This document shows, one piece after another, positions 6,583-12,809 of a stretch of DNA of 14,038 bases (within the stretch, counting starts at the first letter, position 1; each line of letters starts with the position of its first letter). The stretch spans positions 1 to 14,038 of the forward strand of contig JAKFVJ010000411.1 in NCBI GenBank assembly GCA_021732245.1, read 5' to 3'. The notes beneath the pieces are model-generated. The model had not been told where the DNA came from. It saw nothing but the letters and a program-made list of their open reading frames with translations, and did not search any database. A program made the position numbers and the translations under genes. The stretch comes from Candidatus Obscuribacterales bacterium (GTDB taxonomy: Bacteria; Cyanobacteriota; Vampirovibrionia; Obscuribacterales; Obscuribacteraceae).

Positions 6583-7521
6583 TCATAATCGGGATTTGAC
6601 GTAATTCACCACATTCTCTGTCATCTGATTGAAGTCTTCGTCTATAGCAAACCACTTAATTGCTTCATTGGAGCGAAACCAAATAAGTTGCTTGCGCGCA
6701 AGCTGGCAATTATGTCGCAGTGCTTTTTCCAATGCTTCTTCTTTGGTCATTTCGCCTTTCAAATACAGCATGATTTCACTGTAATTGACGGTACTTGTTA
6801 GCGCGCGCGCATCTCCCCATTTTGTACGCAAAGCCTCTACTTCTTCCACCATGCCAAGTTTTACTTGCTCGGCAAATCTATCAGTAATTCGCTGATAGAG
6901 ATTTGCTCGATCATTTGCATTTAGAGCAATCCAGATAGTGTCGTAAGGAGGATCAACGCGGCTTGCCGCCTCTGAAAACGGCTTTCCGAGTACCTTAAAC
7001 ACCTCAAGCGCACGCACCACGCGAAATCTGTCATTAACATTCAATTTCTCCGCTGTCTGCGGATCAACTTCCTTCAGTTTTTCCCAAAGCGCATCATTGC
7101 CTTTGCTTTCAGCAAGCTCGTGCAATTCCTGTCTTAATTCTGACTGCGGGGAGACGTCCGGCATCTCCAATCCTTCCAAAAGTGCTCTGGCATAAAAACC
7201 AGTGCCACCACAAACAACAGGCAAGTGACCACGTCGAATGACACCATCCATGACGCCTGCCGCTTCTTGTCTAAATTGAGAGACTGTATATTTGCCGTCC
7301 GGATTAACAAGATCAATCATATGATGTCTTGCCTTGGCGCACTCTTCGGCCGTAGGCTTAGCAGTACCAATATCCATTTGCTTGTAGACCGTACGTGAAT
7401 CACAAGCAATAACTTCAATGGGCATTGCTTCAGCCAATTTCAATGCTAAAGCCGTCTTCCCCGACCCCGTTGGTCCGACGAGCGCGACTACTTTTTCTTT
7501 CCTCGGCTGCAACTCTCTCAC
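6583..7521 (-). CDS. miaA: tRNA dimethylallyltransferase MiaA
   Basis: MiaA transfers a dimethylallyl group to N6 of A37 in tRNAs that read codons beginning with U, giving i6A37, in the cytosol. The protein is full length (312 residues) and carries every family landmark. The P-loop GPTGSGKT is at 16-23. Asp41 in CDSRTVYKQMDIGTAKP is the conserved catalytic-site aspartate. HHMIDLVNP is at 66-74, GGTGFYARALLEG at 105-117, then NDRFRVVRALEVF, and QLARKQLIWFR near the C-terminus. The start is GTG, overlapping the upstream Yip1-like gene's stop as GTGA. GAAGG lies 10 bases before it. Translation is therefore probably coupled to the preceding gene. It is the last gene of the group that begins at 10252. 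Neither MiaB nor Hfq, common companions elsewhere, is present here. Confidence 0.97.
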   Translation of the reverse strand: MRELQPRKEKVVALVGPTGSGKTALALKLAEAMPIEVIACDSRTVYKQMDIGTAKPTAEECAKARHHMIDLVNPDGKYTVSQFRQEAAGVMDGVIRRGHLPVVCGGTGFYARALLEGLEMPDVSPQSELRQELHELAESKGNDALWEKLKEVDPQTAEKLNVNDRFRVVRALEVFKVLGKPFSEAASRVDPPYDTIWIALNANDRANLYQRITDRFAEQVKLGMVEEVEALRTKWGDARALTSTVNYSEIMLYLKGEMTKEEALEKALRHNCQLARKQLIWFRSNEAIKWFAIDEDFNQMTENVVNYVKSRL

Positions 7522-8096
7522 GAAATACTTGCCTTCAGGATTTCAGAAACAAAAGGCCAGATCCAAAACAATTGCGTAAAGAAAAATAGGCTTGGCACAG
7601 CAAAAACCAAGCAGTACATCTCCATGCCGCGCAACTTGTACGTCTCTTGTATGGCAATCCATTCAAGAGCAATTACCCACAGCAGAATTGACATAGAAAG
7701 AAGCGGATAGAAAGGACCGACAACCAATCTATAACAGCCAAGTGGCGCCAAAAGTATTCCCGGCAAAAATGCCCAGCCAGTAGTTATCAAACAGACGGCA
7801 ATACGTGACATATGCGCGCCAAATAATGTGACAGTCAAAGCGGCCAACGCCGCCAAGAAAAACCAACGAGCAAAACCGACTAATAGTGAAATGAAAAGCG
7901 AGAAAAACATCCAGCCTGGATCAACAATAGATGGCACTGTCAGTCCATCAATTAGCGACGCAAGAGTGACAACAGCAACAGCGCCCCAAAAATACTGCTT
8001 ATCAAATTCAGGATGCTCAAGAATTTCGCGAAAAGCCTTACGGGGATGAGTAAAAATTCCCCAGACTGTATCTGTCATCAAATCTAGTTGGTTCAT
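7518..8096 (-). CDS. Yip1-like integral membrane protein
   Basis: A 192-residue polytopic membrane protein. The N-terminus VWGIFTHPRKAFREILEHPE (residues 11-30) matches the start of bacterial Yip1-domain proteins, where a W-x-x-[IL]-F-x-x-P-x-x-[AT]-F motif precedes the helices. About five hydrophobic segments follow, near 36-55, 63-92, 98-120, 132-150 and 161-182. Bacterial Yip1-family proteins are poorly characterised and no reaction is assigned. The gene begins 14 bp after sppA ends, with a modest GGTAG a few bases before the ATG. It overlaps miaA by 4 bp, so it is part of the same transcription unit. Start at M1 is preferred; M7 has no SD. Confidence 0.78.
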   Translation of the reverse strand: MNQLDLMTDTVWGIFTHPRKAFREILEHPEFDKQYFWGAVAVVTLASLIDGLTVPSIVDPGWMFFSLFISLLVGFARWFFLAALAALTVTLFGAHMSRIAVCLITTGWAFLPGILLAPLGCYRLVVGPFYPLLSMSILLWVIALEWIAIQETYKLRGMEMYCLVFAVPSLFFFTQLFWIWPFVSEILKASIS

Positions 8097-8110
8097 TTCT
8101 GTCTACCAAA

Positions 8111-9100
8111 CTATTGCATGAGCCAGAGCGGTTGCTTTTGATACGAGAAGCGCATCGACTCAGGCATAAGTTGGTCAACTAACGATGTTACACCCACATT
8201 GCTGGATGCTGATTCCATCAGCACCGACAATATCGTCGGCATGCGTTTGTCTATTACTTTCAAATCACCTGAATGACCAAACTTCTGACGGCTCAAATCC
8301 TGCAAACTTGCCACAGCTTCTTCATAACCGCCTAGCTGATCAACAAGACCGGCTGCCAATGCTTGTCTGCCGCTGATGATTCGGCCGTCGGCAACTTTTT
8401 TTACTGCCGCAACATCCATATGGCGTCCCTCACTTACAGCAGTGACGAATTGATCATATGTATCGGCAATAATCCCTTGCAATAATTCACGCTCTTCAGC
8501 CGTCATTGGTCGACTAAATGAGCCAATATCCTTGAACTTGCCTGACTTAACAACATTGGACTCGATGCCCAATTTGTGTTCAGCACCTTCTAAGTTGTAC
8601 AGATTCATGATCACGCCAATTGAACCTGTAATAGTCCCCGGCAAAGCAACAATTTTGTCTGCCGCACAGGCAACGTAATAACCCCCGGATGCGGCTACAT
8701 CTATCATCGATACAACAATTGGCTTACCAGCTTTGCGAAATGCAACTACCGACTGTTGAATTTCCTGGCTTGTTGCCACAGTACCACCAGGCGAATTTAT
8801 TCTGAGCAAAACGCCTTTGACGTGGTTATCCTTCTTCGCCCGTCTCAACTGACGATTCAACCACCCAGCTGTACCAACTTTCGCAAATGCCGACTCATCG
8901 CCACCACTGGCAATCATGCCCTTCAACTCTAAGACAAGCAAATGATCAATAACCGGACGAAACGGCGAAGAATCAAACTCCGCATCAGCATTTCTAGATG
9001 CAGTCACATATGAACTTATAAGCCCGACAGGAATTGCCAGCACACAAAGTCCTATAAGAGTCCAAATAATAAGTCGTTTGCTTGGACGAAAAGTCGTCAT
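8111..9100 (-). CDS. sppA: Signal peptide peptidase SppA (S49 serine protease)
   Basis: Membrane-anchored serine protease that degrades cleaved signal peptides and mis-secreted proteins; family S49, short single-domain form (329 residues). A single N-terminal membrane anchor lies at about 9-31 after a basic start (RPSKR). The protease core has LRINSPGGTVATSQEI (99-114), the nucleophile Ser138 in DVAASGGYY, PGTITGSIGVIM (154-165), and the candidate general-base Lys190 in KSGKFKDIGS. The Ser-to-Lys distance is 52 residues, the same as I recall for the Bacillus SppA dyad. It starts 9 bp after the upstream coiled-coil gene. The only SD-like bases (AAAAGG) lie at the base of a short hairpin directly before the ATG. 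The operon context with a secreted protein and a Yip1-like membrane protein fits envelope quality control (inference). Confidence 0.95.
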   Translation of the reverse strand: MTTFRPSKRLIIWTLIGLCVLAIPVGLISSYVTASRNADAEFDSSPFRPVIDHLLVLELKGMIASGGDESAFAKVGTAGWLNRQLRRAKKDNHVKGVLLRINSPGGTVATSQEIQQSVVAFRKAGKPIVVSMIDVAASGGYYVACAADKIVALPGTITGSIGVIMNLYNLEGAEHKLGIESNVVKSGKFKDIGSFSRPMTAEERELLQGIIADTYDQFVTAVSEGRHMDVAAVKKVADGRIISGRQALAAGLVDQLGGYEEAVASLQDLSRQKFGHSGDLKVIDKRMPTILSVLMESASSNVGVTSLVDQLMPESMRFSYQKQPLWLMQ

Positions 9101-9119
9101 GGTAATTGGTTACATTACC
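9101..9119 (-). promoter_or_regulatory. Intercistronic hairpin immediately upstream of sppA start
   Basis: GGTAAT (9119-9114 on the minus strand) pairs with ATTACC (9106-9101) around a 7-base loop, ending one base before the sppA ATG. It spans the upstream gene's stop codon (9112-9110) and takes in the GG of the only SD-like sequence. It could couple sppA translation to ribosomes finishing the upstream gene. Not shown functionally. Confidence 0.35.
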
Positions 9120-10252
9120 TTTTCTTTTTGAGCATCGACTGGCGGAGTGGCAACCTCTACTGCTTTTTGCTCTTCGTCCAATTGCTTGTCCAGCTTGGCG
9201 ACAGCTTCTGCTCCTGATAAATCTATGAGACTTTGTCTGTGGTGTTTAACGTTATTCGCAACCCCATCGACATCGCGTTGTGCTTTGCGCAGTGTGTATT
9301 CCATCTCAATTTGCTTTGCGGCATCTTGAGTGGCACGCGCTTCGCTGATCATTGCTTGCAAATCAGACAAATCGGTAAGCGAACGCGACAGGGTAATCAT
9401 GTCCCTTTTGTAGTTACGGTAGTTGTCGACCATTCTATCGGCAACACCACGCACCATCTGGTAAAGCATGATTTGCTGTTCTTGAGAAATCTGTGCTTTC
9501 TTGGCGTTTTTGGATTCCATGCCATTGATGAGATTCATCATCATCGAAGCACCAACACTTGTACCGGCATATGTTGCAGCACCCGGCATAACCATGGTCG
9601 CGGCGTTCATACCACCATATACAAGTGTAGAAAGCATTTTCATCATTACAGTTGCGGCATGTCCTGGGTCGGATGTCGGCATCAACTTTTGAATAACGAA
9701 TTGAATATCAGGCGATCTGCTAAGCGCTGATTCCCAGAGATCAGCCAATTGTGTCTTTTCGGCTGTCTCAACAAGATCTGTTTTCTCAGCAGTTTCATCA
9801 GCAGAATCCATCAATGGAATCGGCACTAAGTTAACGTCTTTGGCATCTTTCATCAGACCACGACGTCCAAACCAACCCTTTTTCTTTCCACCTTCGGCAG
9901 AATTAGTTGCAGTCAAATCATCGAGACTTGCGTTTTTAGTCTGCGAGTCTTGTCCTTTTGGAACGAAGTCTTGCTTAGTAACAGTCGACTTCAAATAATT
10001 ACCATCACTGCCGGTTGACTCAACAGGTGCAGCGCCGTCTAAAGACATTGGCGAAAGATCAGCAGGTTTTGAATCTTGTACACCCTGACTTTGTGTTTCA
10101 GGCTCGCCATCTTCCGACAACTTTTCATTTGGTTGATTGATGAAGTTGCCAAGCACGTTTTGCCGGCGACCCAATCCGAGGGACCAGCAAGGAGATGTTT
10201 GACTGAGTGTCAGGGCTAGAAGAAGCCAGGCTGTAATTCGAACCTTAAACAC
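9110..10252 (-). CDS. Secreted coiled-coil protein, distantly TolC-like
   Basis: A 380-residue exported protein that I do not firmly recognise. Residues 1-24 are a signal peptide (VRITAWLLLALTLSQTS core). Residues 40-165 are low-complexity and polar, with a 9-residue near-duplication ETAEKTDLV/ETAEKTQLA (153-170). LADLWESALSRSPDIQ (169-184) recalls the first-helix entry of TolC-family efflux proteins. A Met/Gly/Ala-rich hydrophobic stretch follows (about 199-245). A long helical coiled coil spans about 255-365, ending HRQSLIDLSGAEAVAKLD, similar to the ALxxLxG end of a TolC hairpin. No outer-membrane beta-strand pattern is evident, so a true efflux channel is doubtful. The start is GTG with AGAGG 7 bases upstream. 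An extended -10 promoter precedes it (10282-10309), and sppA follows after 9 bp. Export is well supported; the TolC relation is tentative. Confidence 0.7.
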   Translation of the reverse strand: MFKVRITAWLLLALTLSQTSPCWSLGLGRRQNVLGNFINQPNEKLSEDGEPETQSQGVQDSKPADLSPMSLDGAAPVESTGSDGNYLKSTVTKQDFVPKGQDSQTKNASLDDLTATNSAEGGKKKGWFGRRGLMKDAKDVNLVPIPLMDSADETAEKTDLVETAEKTQLADLWESALSRSPDIQFVIQKLMPTSDPGHAATVMMKMLSTLVYGGMNAATMVMPGAATYAGTSVGASMMMNLINGMESKNAKKAQISQEQQIMLYQMVRGVADRMVDNYRNYKRDMITLSRSLTDLSDLQAMISEARATQDAAKQIEMEYTLRKAQRDVDGVANNVKHHRQSLIDLSGAEAVAKLDKQLDEEQKAVEVATPPVDAQKEKVM

Positions 10253-10281
10253 CTAATGACCTCTTTTACAGATTCTGAGTC

Positions 10282-10309
10282 AATATACCATGCGGTTGAC
10301 ACTTGCCAA
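10282..10309 (-). promoter_or_regulatory. Candidate extended -10 promoter of the sppA-miaA gene group
   Basis: On the minus strand TTGGCA (10309-10304, five of six) is followed by a 16-base spacer ending in TGG and then TATATT (10287-10282, five of six), so an extended TGn -10 is present. The start would be near 10275, about 23 bases before the GTG at 10252. The -35 lies inside a small palindrome ACTTGgCAAGT, which could be an operator. Confidence 0.58.
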
Positions 10310-10319
10310 GTTACGTTTT

Positions 10320-11615
10320 TCAAAATCTCTTTTGAGTCGGATAGTTTATCGCAACTAATATAAGAAAAGCGATAACAACTATGTGCGACAGCTCGCCGGC
10401 AATGACTGGCGGAGAAAGCATTCCGCCGGCCGCGTATTCAGCCATTACCCATAGCCTGACGCAGACTGCCAGTGCTAGAGGCCAAACAAACATACGAATA
10501 ATACTTGACATGCCCGCATCTTGATGATGATCAGGTGGAGGAGCGTAACGTGAAGATTCGTATTCTTCTTCGTCTTCTTGAGAACCTAATAATGATGATC
10601 TCAGCCCGGTTGGCCCTGATACTCCCAACTTGGTTGGATGTGGCAATTGACCAACACCTGCTGTTGGGAAACGACTGGCTGATTCAAGCGGTGAAGATAC
10701 TGGTGTAGAAATTGAAGGCGTCGGACTTGGCGCGCTTGTCGGCGGATTTGATGTAGTTGCCGCAGGTATCGGTGATGATGCTGGTGGCACACTTACTGGA
10801 GAACTTATTGGCGGATTCACTGCTGCGACAGGTGTTGCAACAGGTGGTGCGACTGGTGGCGGTGCTGCTGGTGTCGGCGCTGGCATTGGAGCCGGTGCCG
10901 GTGTTGCAGCTTGAGGAGGTGCGACTACTGCCGGTGGTGTCGGAGTTGGCGGCGGCGTCTCTTCTTTAGGCTCATGCGAATGCGTATGCATCGGGACTTT
11001 TGCAGCAAGCAATGGCGAGCGCAAAACATTTGGATCTTCAACTGTCTCAAAGTCATCGATGAAGTCATCATATTCATCATATGTAGAATCCAAAAGCGGT
11101 GAATGCAAATGACCCGGTCTTGTATGACTTGGCTCCGCCGCAAAGCGATGTTGTGGTTGCTCAACTTCACTACCGCCTAACAATGGAGATCTCAGTCCTT
11201 TATGTTTGGAGGCAAACTCATCTTGCTCGGATTCATATTCATAAGAAGGTTCTGAACCACCCAAAATTGGTGATCTTAATGACCGACCTTTCTTACCGGT
11301 TGTGTGGATTGGTGGCTCCTCTTCTTCCTCGTACTCGTCAGGCTTCAGCAAAGGCGAGTGCAATTTCTTAATTGGTTTTGGAGGCGTTGGTCTTTTAGCC
11401 TCTTCAATTGCCGAAATAGCCTCCGGCGTTGCTGCCGGCTGTGTCGGCACAATCTCAGGAGCTGCCTGAACCGGCGGCGGGGCGGCTATTTCCGGCTCTT
11501 TTACCGGCATTTGGGTGGCTACGGGAGCTGGATCAGGCTGAAGGCGCTGCCCACATTCAGCACAAAAACGGGCTGCGTCATCGTTAACCACACTACATAT
11601 TGGGCAATTAATCAC
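10320..11615 (-). CDS. Zinc-ribbon, proline-rich, two-TM membrane protein with periodic L[RH]SP[LI]L motifs
   Basis: Unnamed protein. Residue numbers here count from the upstream TTG at 11639. An N-terminal zinc ribbon has Cys12, Cys15, Cys26 and Cys29 (NCPICSVVNDDAARFCAECG). A Pro/Ala/Thr-rich low-complexity body holds six copies of a short motif: LHSPLL 93, LRSPIL 121, LRSPLL 149, LHSPLL 178, LRSPLL 206 and LRSSLL 346. The first five are 28, 28, 29 and 28 residues apart, and most are followed by acidic/Tyr-rich stretches. Two membrane helices (about 381-400 and 412-431) close the protein. The likely start is the GTG at 11615, because GGAG lies 8 bases before it and it gives M-I-N-C-P-I-C. 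The TTG at 11639 (AGGA 4 bases upstream) would add 8 residues. The zinc ribbon and motifs are probably cytoplasmic (inference). Function unknown; a scaffold anchored at the membrane is one possibility. Confidence 0.75.
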   Translation of the reverse strand: MINCPICSVVNDDAARFCAECGQRLQPDPAPVATQMPVKEPEIAAPPPVQAAPEIVPTQPAATPEAISAIEEAKRPTPPKPIKKLHSPLLKPDEYEEEEEPPIHTTGKKGRSLRSPILGGSEPSYEYESEQDEFASKHKGLRSPLLGGSEVEQPQHRFAAEPSHTRPGHLHSPLLDSTYDEYDDFIDDFETVEDPNVLRSPLLAAKVPMHTHSHEPKEETPPPTPTPPAVVAPPQAATPAPAPMPAPTPAAPPPVAPPVATPVAAVNPPISSPVSVPPASSPIPAATTSNPPTSAPSPTPSISTPVSSPLESASRFPTAGVGQLPHPTKLGVSGPTGLRSSLLGSQEDEEEYESSRYAPPPDHHQDAGMSSIIRMFVWPLALAVCVRLWVMAEYAAGGMLSPPVIAGELSHIVVIAFLILVAINYPTQKRF

Positions 11616-11708
11616 TTTCACTTCTCCGGCTACTGCCAAGTCATCCTACTATCTAGTTTAAACTTGTATTTTTCTTAACGATAGAGGTCTTTTTCAGAAA
11701 ACGGTAAT

Positions 11709-11737
11709 TTGCTTGCCAATAGGTCACATGTTAAACT
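11709..11737 (+). promoter_or_regulatory. Candidate promoter for the gene starting at 11778
   Basis: TTGCTT (11709-11714, three of six) is followed by a 17-base spacer and TAAACT (11732-11737, four of six), with a TG one base before the -10 (extended form TGTTAAACT). It lies in the 162-bp divergent gap (11616-11777). Transcription would start near 11744. Weak -35; by eye only. Confidence 0.33.
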
Positions 11738-11777
11738 GGCGAGTCGCTGGAAAGAGCAGCTCTTGAAAATCACAACA

Positions 11778-12638
11778 ATGAAACTGAAGTCCTTATCTGC
11801 ACTAGCAAGCGCCCTGGCGGTTTTAGCGACCTGCGCACCCGGTTACGCCGAAAATGCCCCTGCCAATTCCGGCAATGGGCTTAACTTCAAGTTCTTTACA
11901 GAAGAGCCACCCGAATCTCAAGAATCGACTCAGGCAGCTCCGGCAGCCCCCAGCAATCCAGCTAAGACAGAAACTACCGCTGCCACACCAGCCAAAGAAG
12001 AAACTGCTCATTCATCAATTGATGATGAGGCACCTGCCGACGGCACACAAATAGCCAGCCGTAAACTGACAGGTTATATTCGCGTGGTTCCGGTTGGAAC
12101 AAAAATTCCAATCATCATGGATAGCGCTGTTGATAGTGATACCAGTCAGGAAGGCGATGAATTTACAGCTAGATCATCTGAAGATCTATCCATTGATGGA
12201 TCAACAGTATTGCCTGCCGGTTCAATCATCAAAGGACGTATCGCTAAAATAAGTCCGCCAAAGACAATGGGCAGATCGGGTGCGGTAAGCTTGAAATTCG
12301 ACACAGTTACAACTCCAGACGATCGTCAAATTCCAATTGTGGCCAATCTAGTGGCACATGGTGGCGTTGTGCACGCACGTCGTGGATTGAAAGATATAGC
12401 AATTGATGGCGCCACCATAACACTTCCGACAGCAGCTGGTTTAGGAATTGGTCTTCTTGCCGGTGGAACAGGACAAGGGCGAGTAAGTCCGGGTGTCGGT
12501 GCTGGTATCGGTGCCGGCGTCGGTGTTGCAGTTGGTGCGGCAATTCTTCTAATTAAAAAGGGCAAGCGCGTTGATGTGCGTCCAGGCGACGAGTTAAAAA
12601 TTGAACTCGGCGAAGACCTGCGCATGCCGGTGATGTAA
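11778..12638 (+). CDS. Secreted VirB10/TrbI-like domain protein with glycine-zipper segment
   Basis: A 286-residue exported protein. The chosen ATG opens a classical signal peptide (MKLKSLSALASALAVLATCA, cleavage after GYA at 24). A Pro/Ala/Glu/Thr-rich linker (about 40-90) follows. Residues 103-160 read VPVGTKIPIIMDSAVDSDTS, then GDEFTARSSEDL and a VLPAGSIIKGRI turn. This 'x-G-T-x-I-x-[VA]-x-[LM]-x-x-x-[VI]-x-[ST]' plus 'PAGSxIxGRV' pattern is shared with the C-terminal domain of VirB10/TrbI proteins and many small secreted bacterial proteins. A Gly-rich stretch (GLGIGLLAGG and GVGAGIGAGVGVAVGAAILL, 221-258) could insert in or lie on a membrane. It ends RPGDELKIELGEDL. No type IV secretion gene is near, so a secretion role is not implied. 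An alternative TTG at 11763 (GGAAAGAG upstream) would add five residues; an ATG at 11709 would destroy the signal peptide. Confidence 0.78.
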   Translation: MKLKSLSALASALAVLATCAPGYAENAPANSGNGLNFKFFTEEPPESQESTQAAPAAPSNPAKTETTAATPAKEETAHSSIDDEAPADGTQIASRKLTGYIRVVPVGTKIPIIMDSAVDSDTSQEGDEFTARSSEDLSIDGSTVLPAGSIIKGRIAKISPPKTMGRSGAVSLKFDTVTTPDDRQIPIVANLVAHGGVVHARRGLKDIAIDGATITLPTAAGLGIGLLAGGTGQGRVSPGVGAGIGAGVGVAVGAAILLIKKGKRVDVRPGDELKIELGEDLRMPVM

Positions 12639-12687
12639 TTTTCCCTTCACGTTTTTGTTTTTCTTGGATGTAATTCTGCCTTCGTAG

Positions 12688-12754
12688 GGGCGCATTGCAT
12701 GCGCCCGCGCAAAAGCCTAGGGTTAATACTAGGATTCACTCCAGGCAAAGCCTG
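12688..12754. repeat. Cluster of three consecutive inverted repeats (REP-like intergenic element)
   Basis: In the 171-bp gap between two plus-strand genes, three palindromes follow one another. GGGCGCAT-TGC-ATGCGCCC is at 12688-12706 (8-bp stem, perfect). CCTAG-8 bases-CTAGG is at 12716-12733. CAGGC-AAA-GCCTG is at 12742-12754. None is followed by a T-run on either strand, so they do not look like intrinsic terminators. The first, inside TAGGGGCGCATTGCATGC, resembles palindromic repeats scattered in many bacterial intergenic regions (from memory). Copy number in this genome cannot be judged. Confidence 0.6.
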
Positions 12755-12809
12755 TCGATGCCGCACATCCTTGACATTACACTTAGCGTACTAGCAACAC
12801 AGGTGAATC

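Noticed and set aside
9233..9730. 165-codon plus-strand open frame
   Set aside because: It is antisense to the secreted coiled-coil gene; the His/Cys-rich translation has no domain signal.
11304..11678. 124-codon plus-strand open frame
   Set aside because: It is antisense to the zinc-ribbon gene; the Arg/Leu/Cys-rich translation is the usual shadow of a Pro/Ala-rich gene.
11778..12638. Part of a type IV secretion system
   Set aside because: The VirB10-like wording is also common in unrelated secreted proteins, and no other VirB/Trb gene is in the window.
12688..12706. Intrinsic terminator of the VirB10-like gene
   Set aside because: The hairpin is strong but is not followed by a T-run on either strand, so I treat it as a repeat.
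12771..12797. TTGACA as -35 of a promoter for the TonB-like gene
   Set aside because: The -35 is perfect, but no acceptable -10 occurs 15-19 bases downstream (best TAGCAA, three of six).
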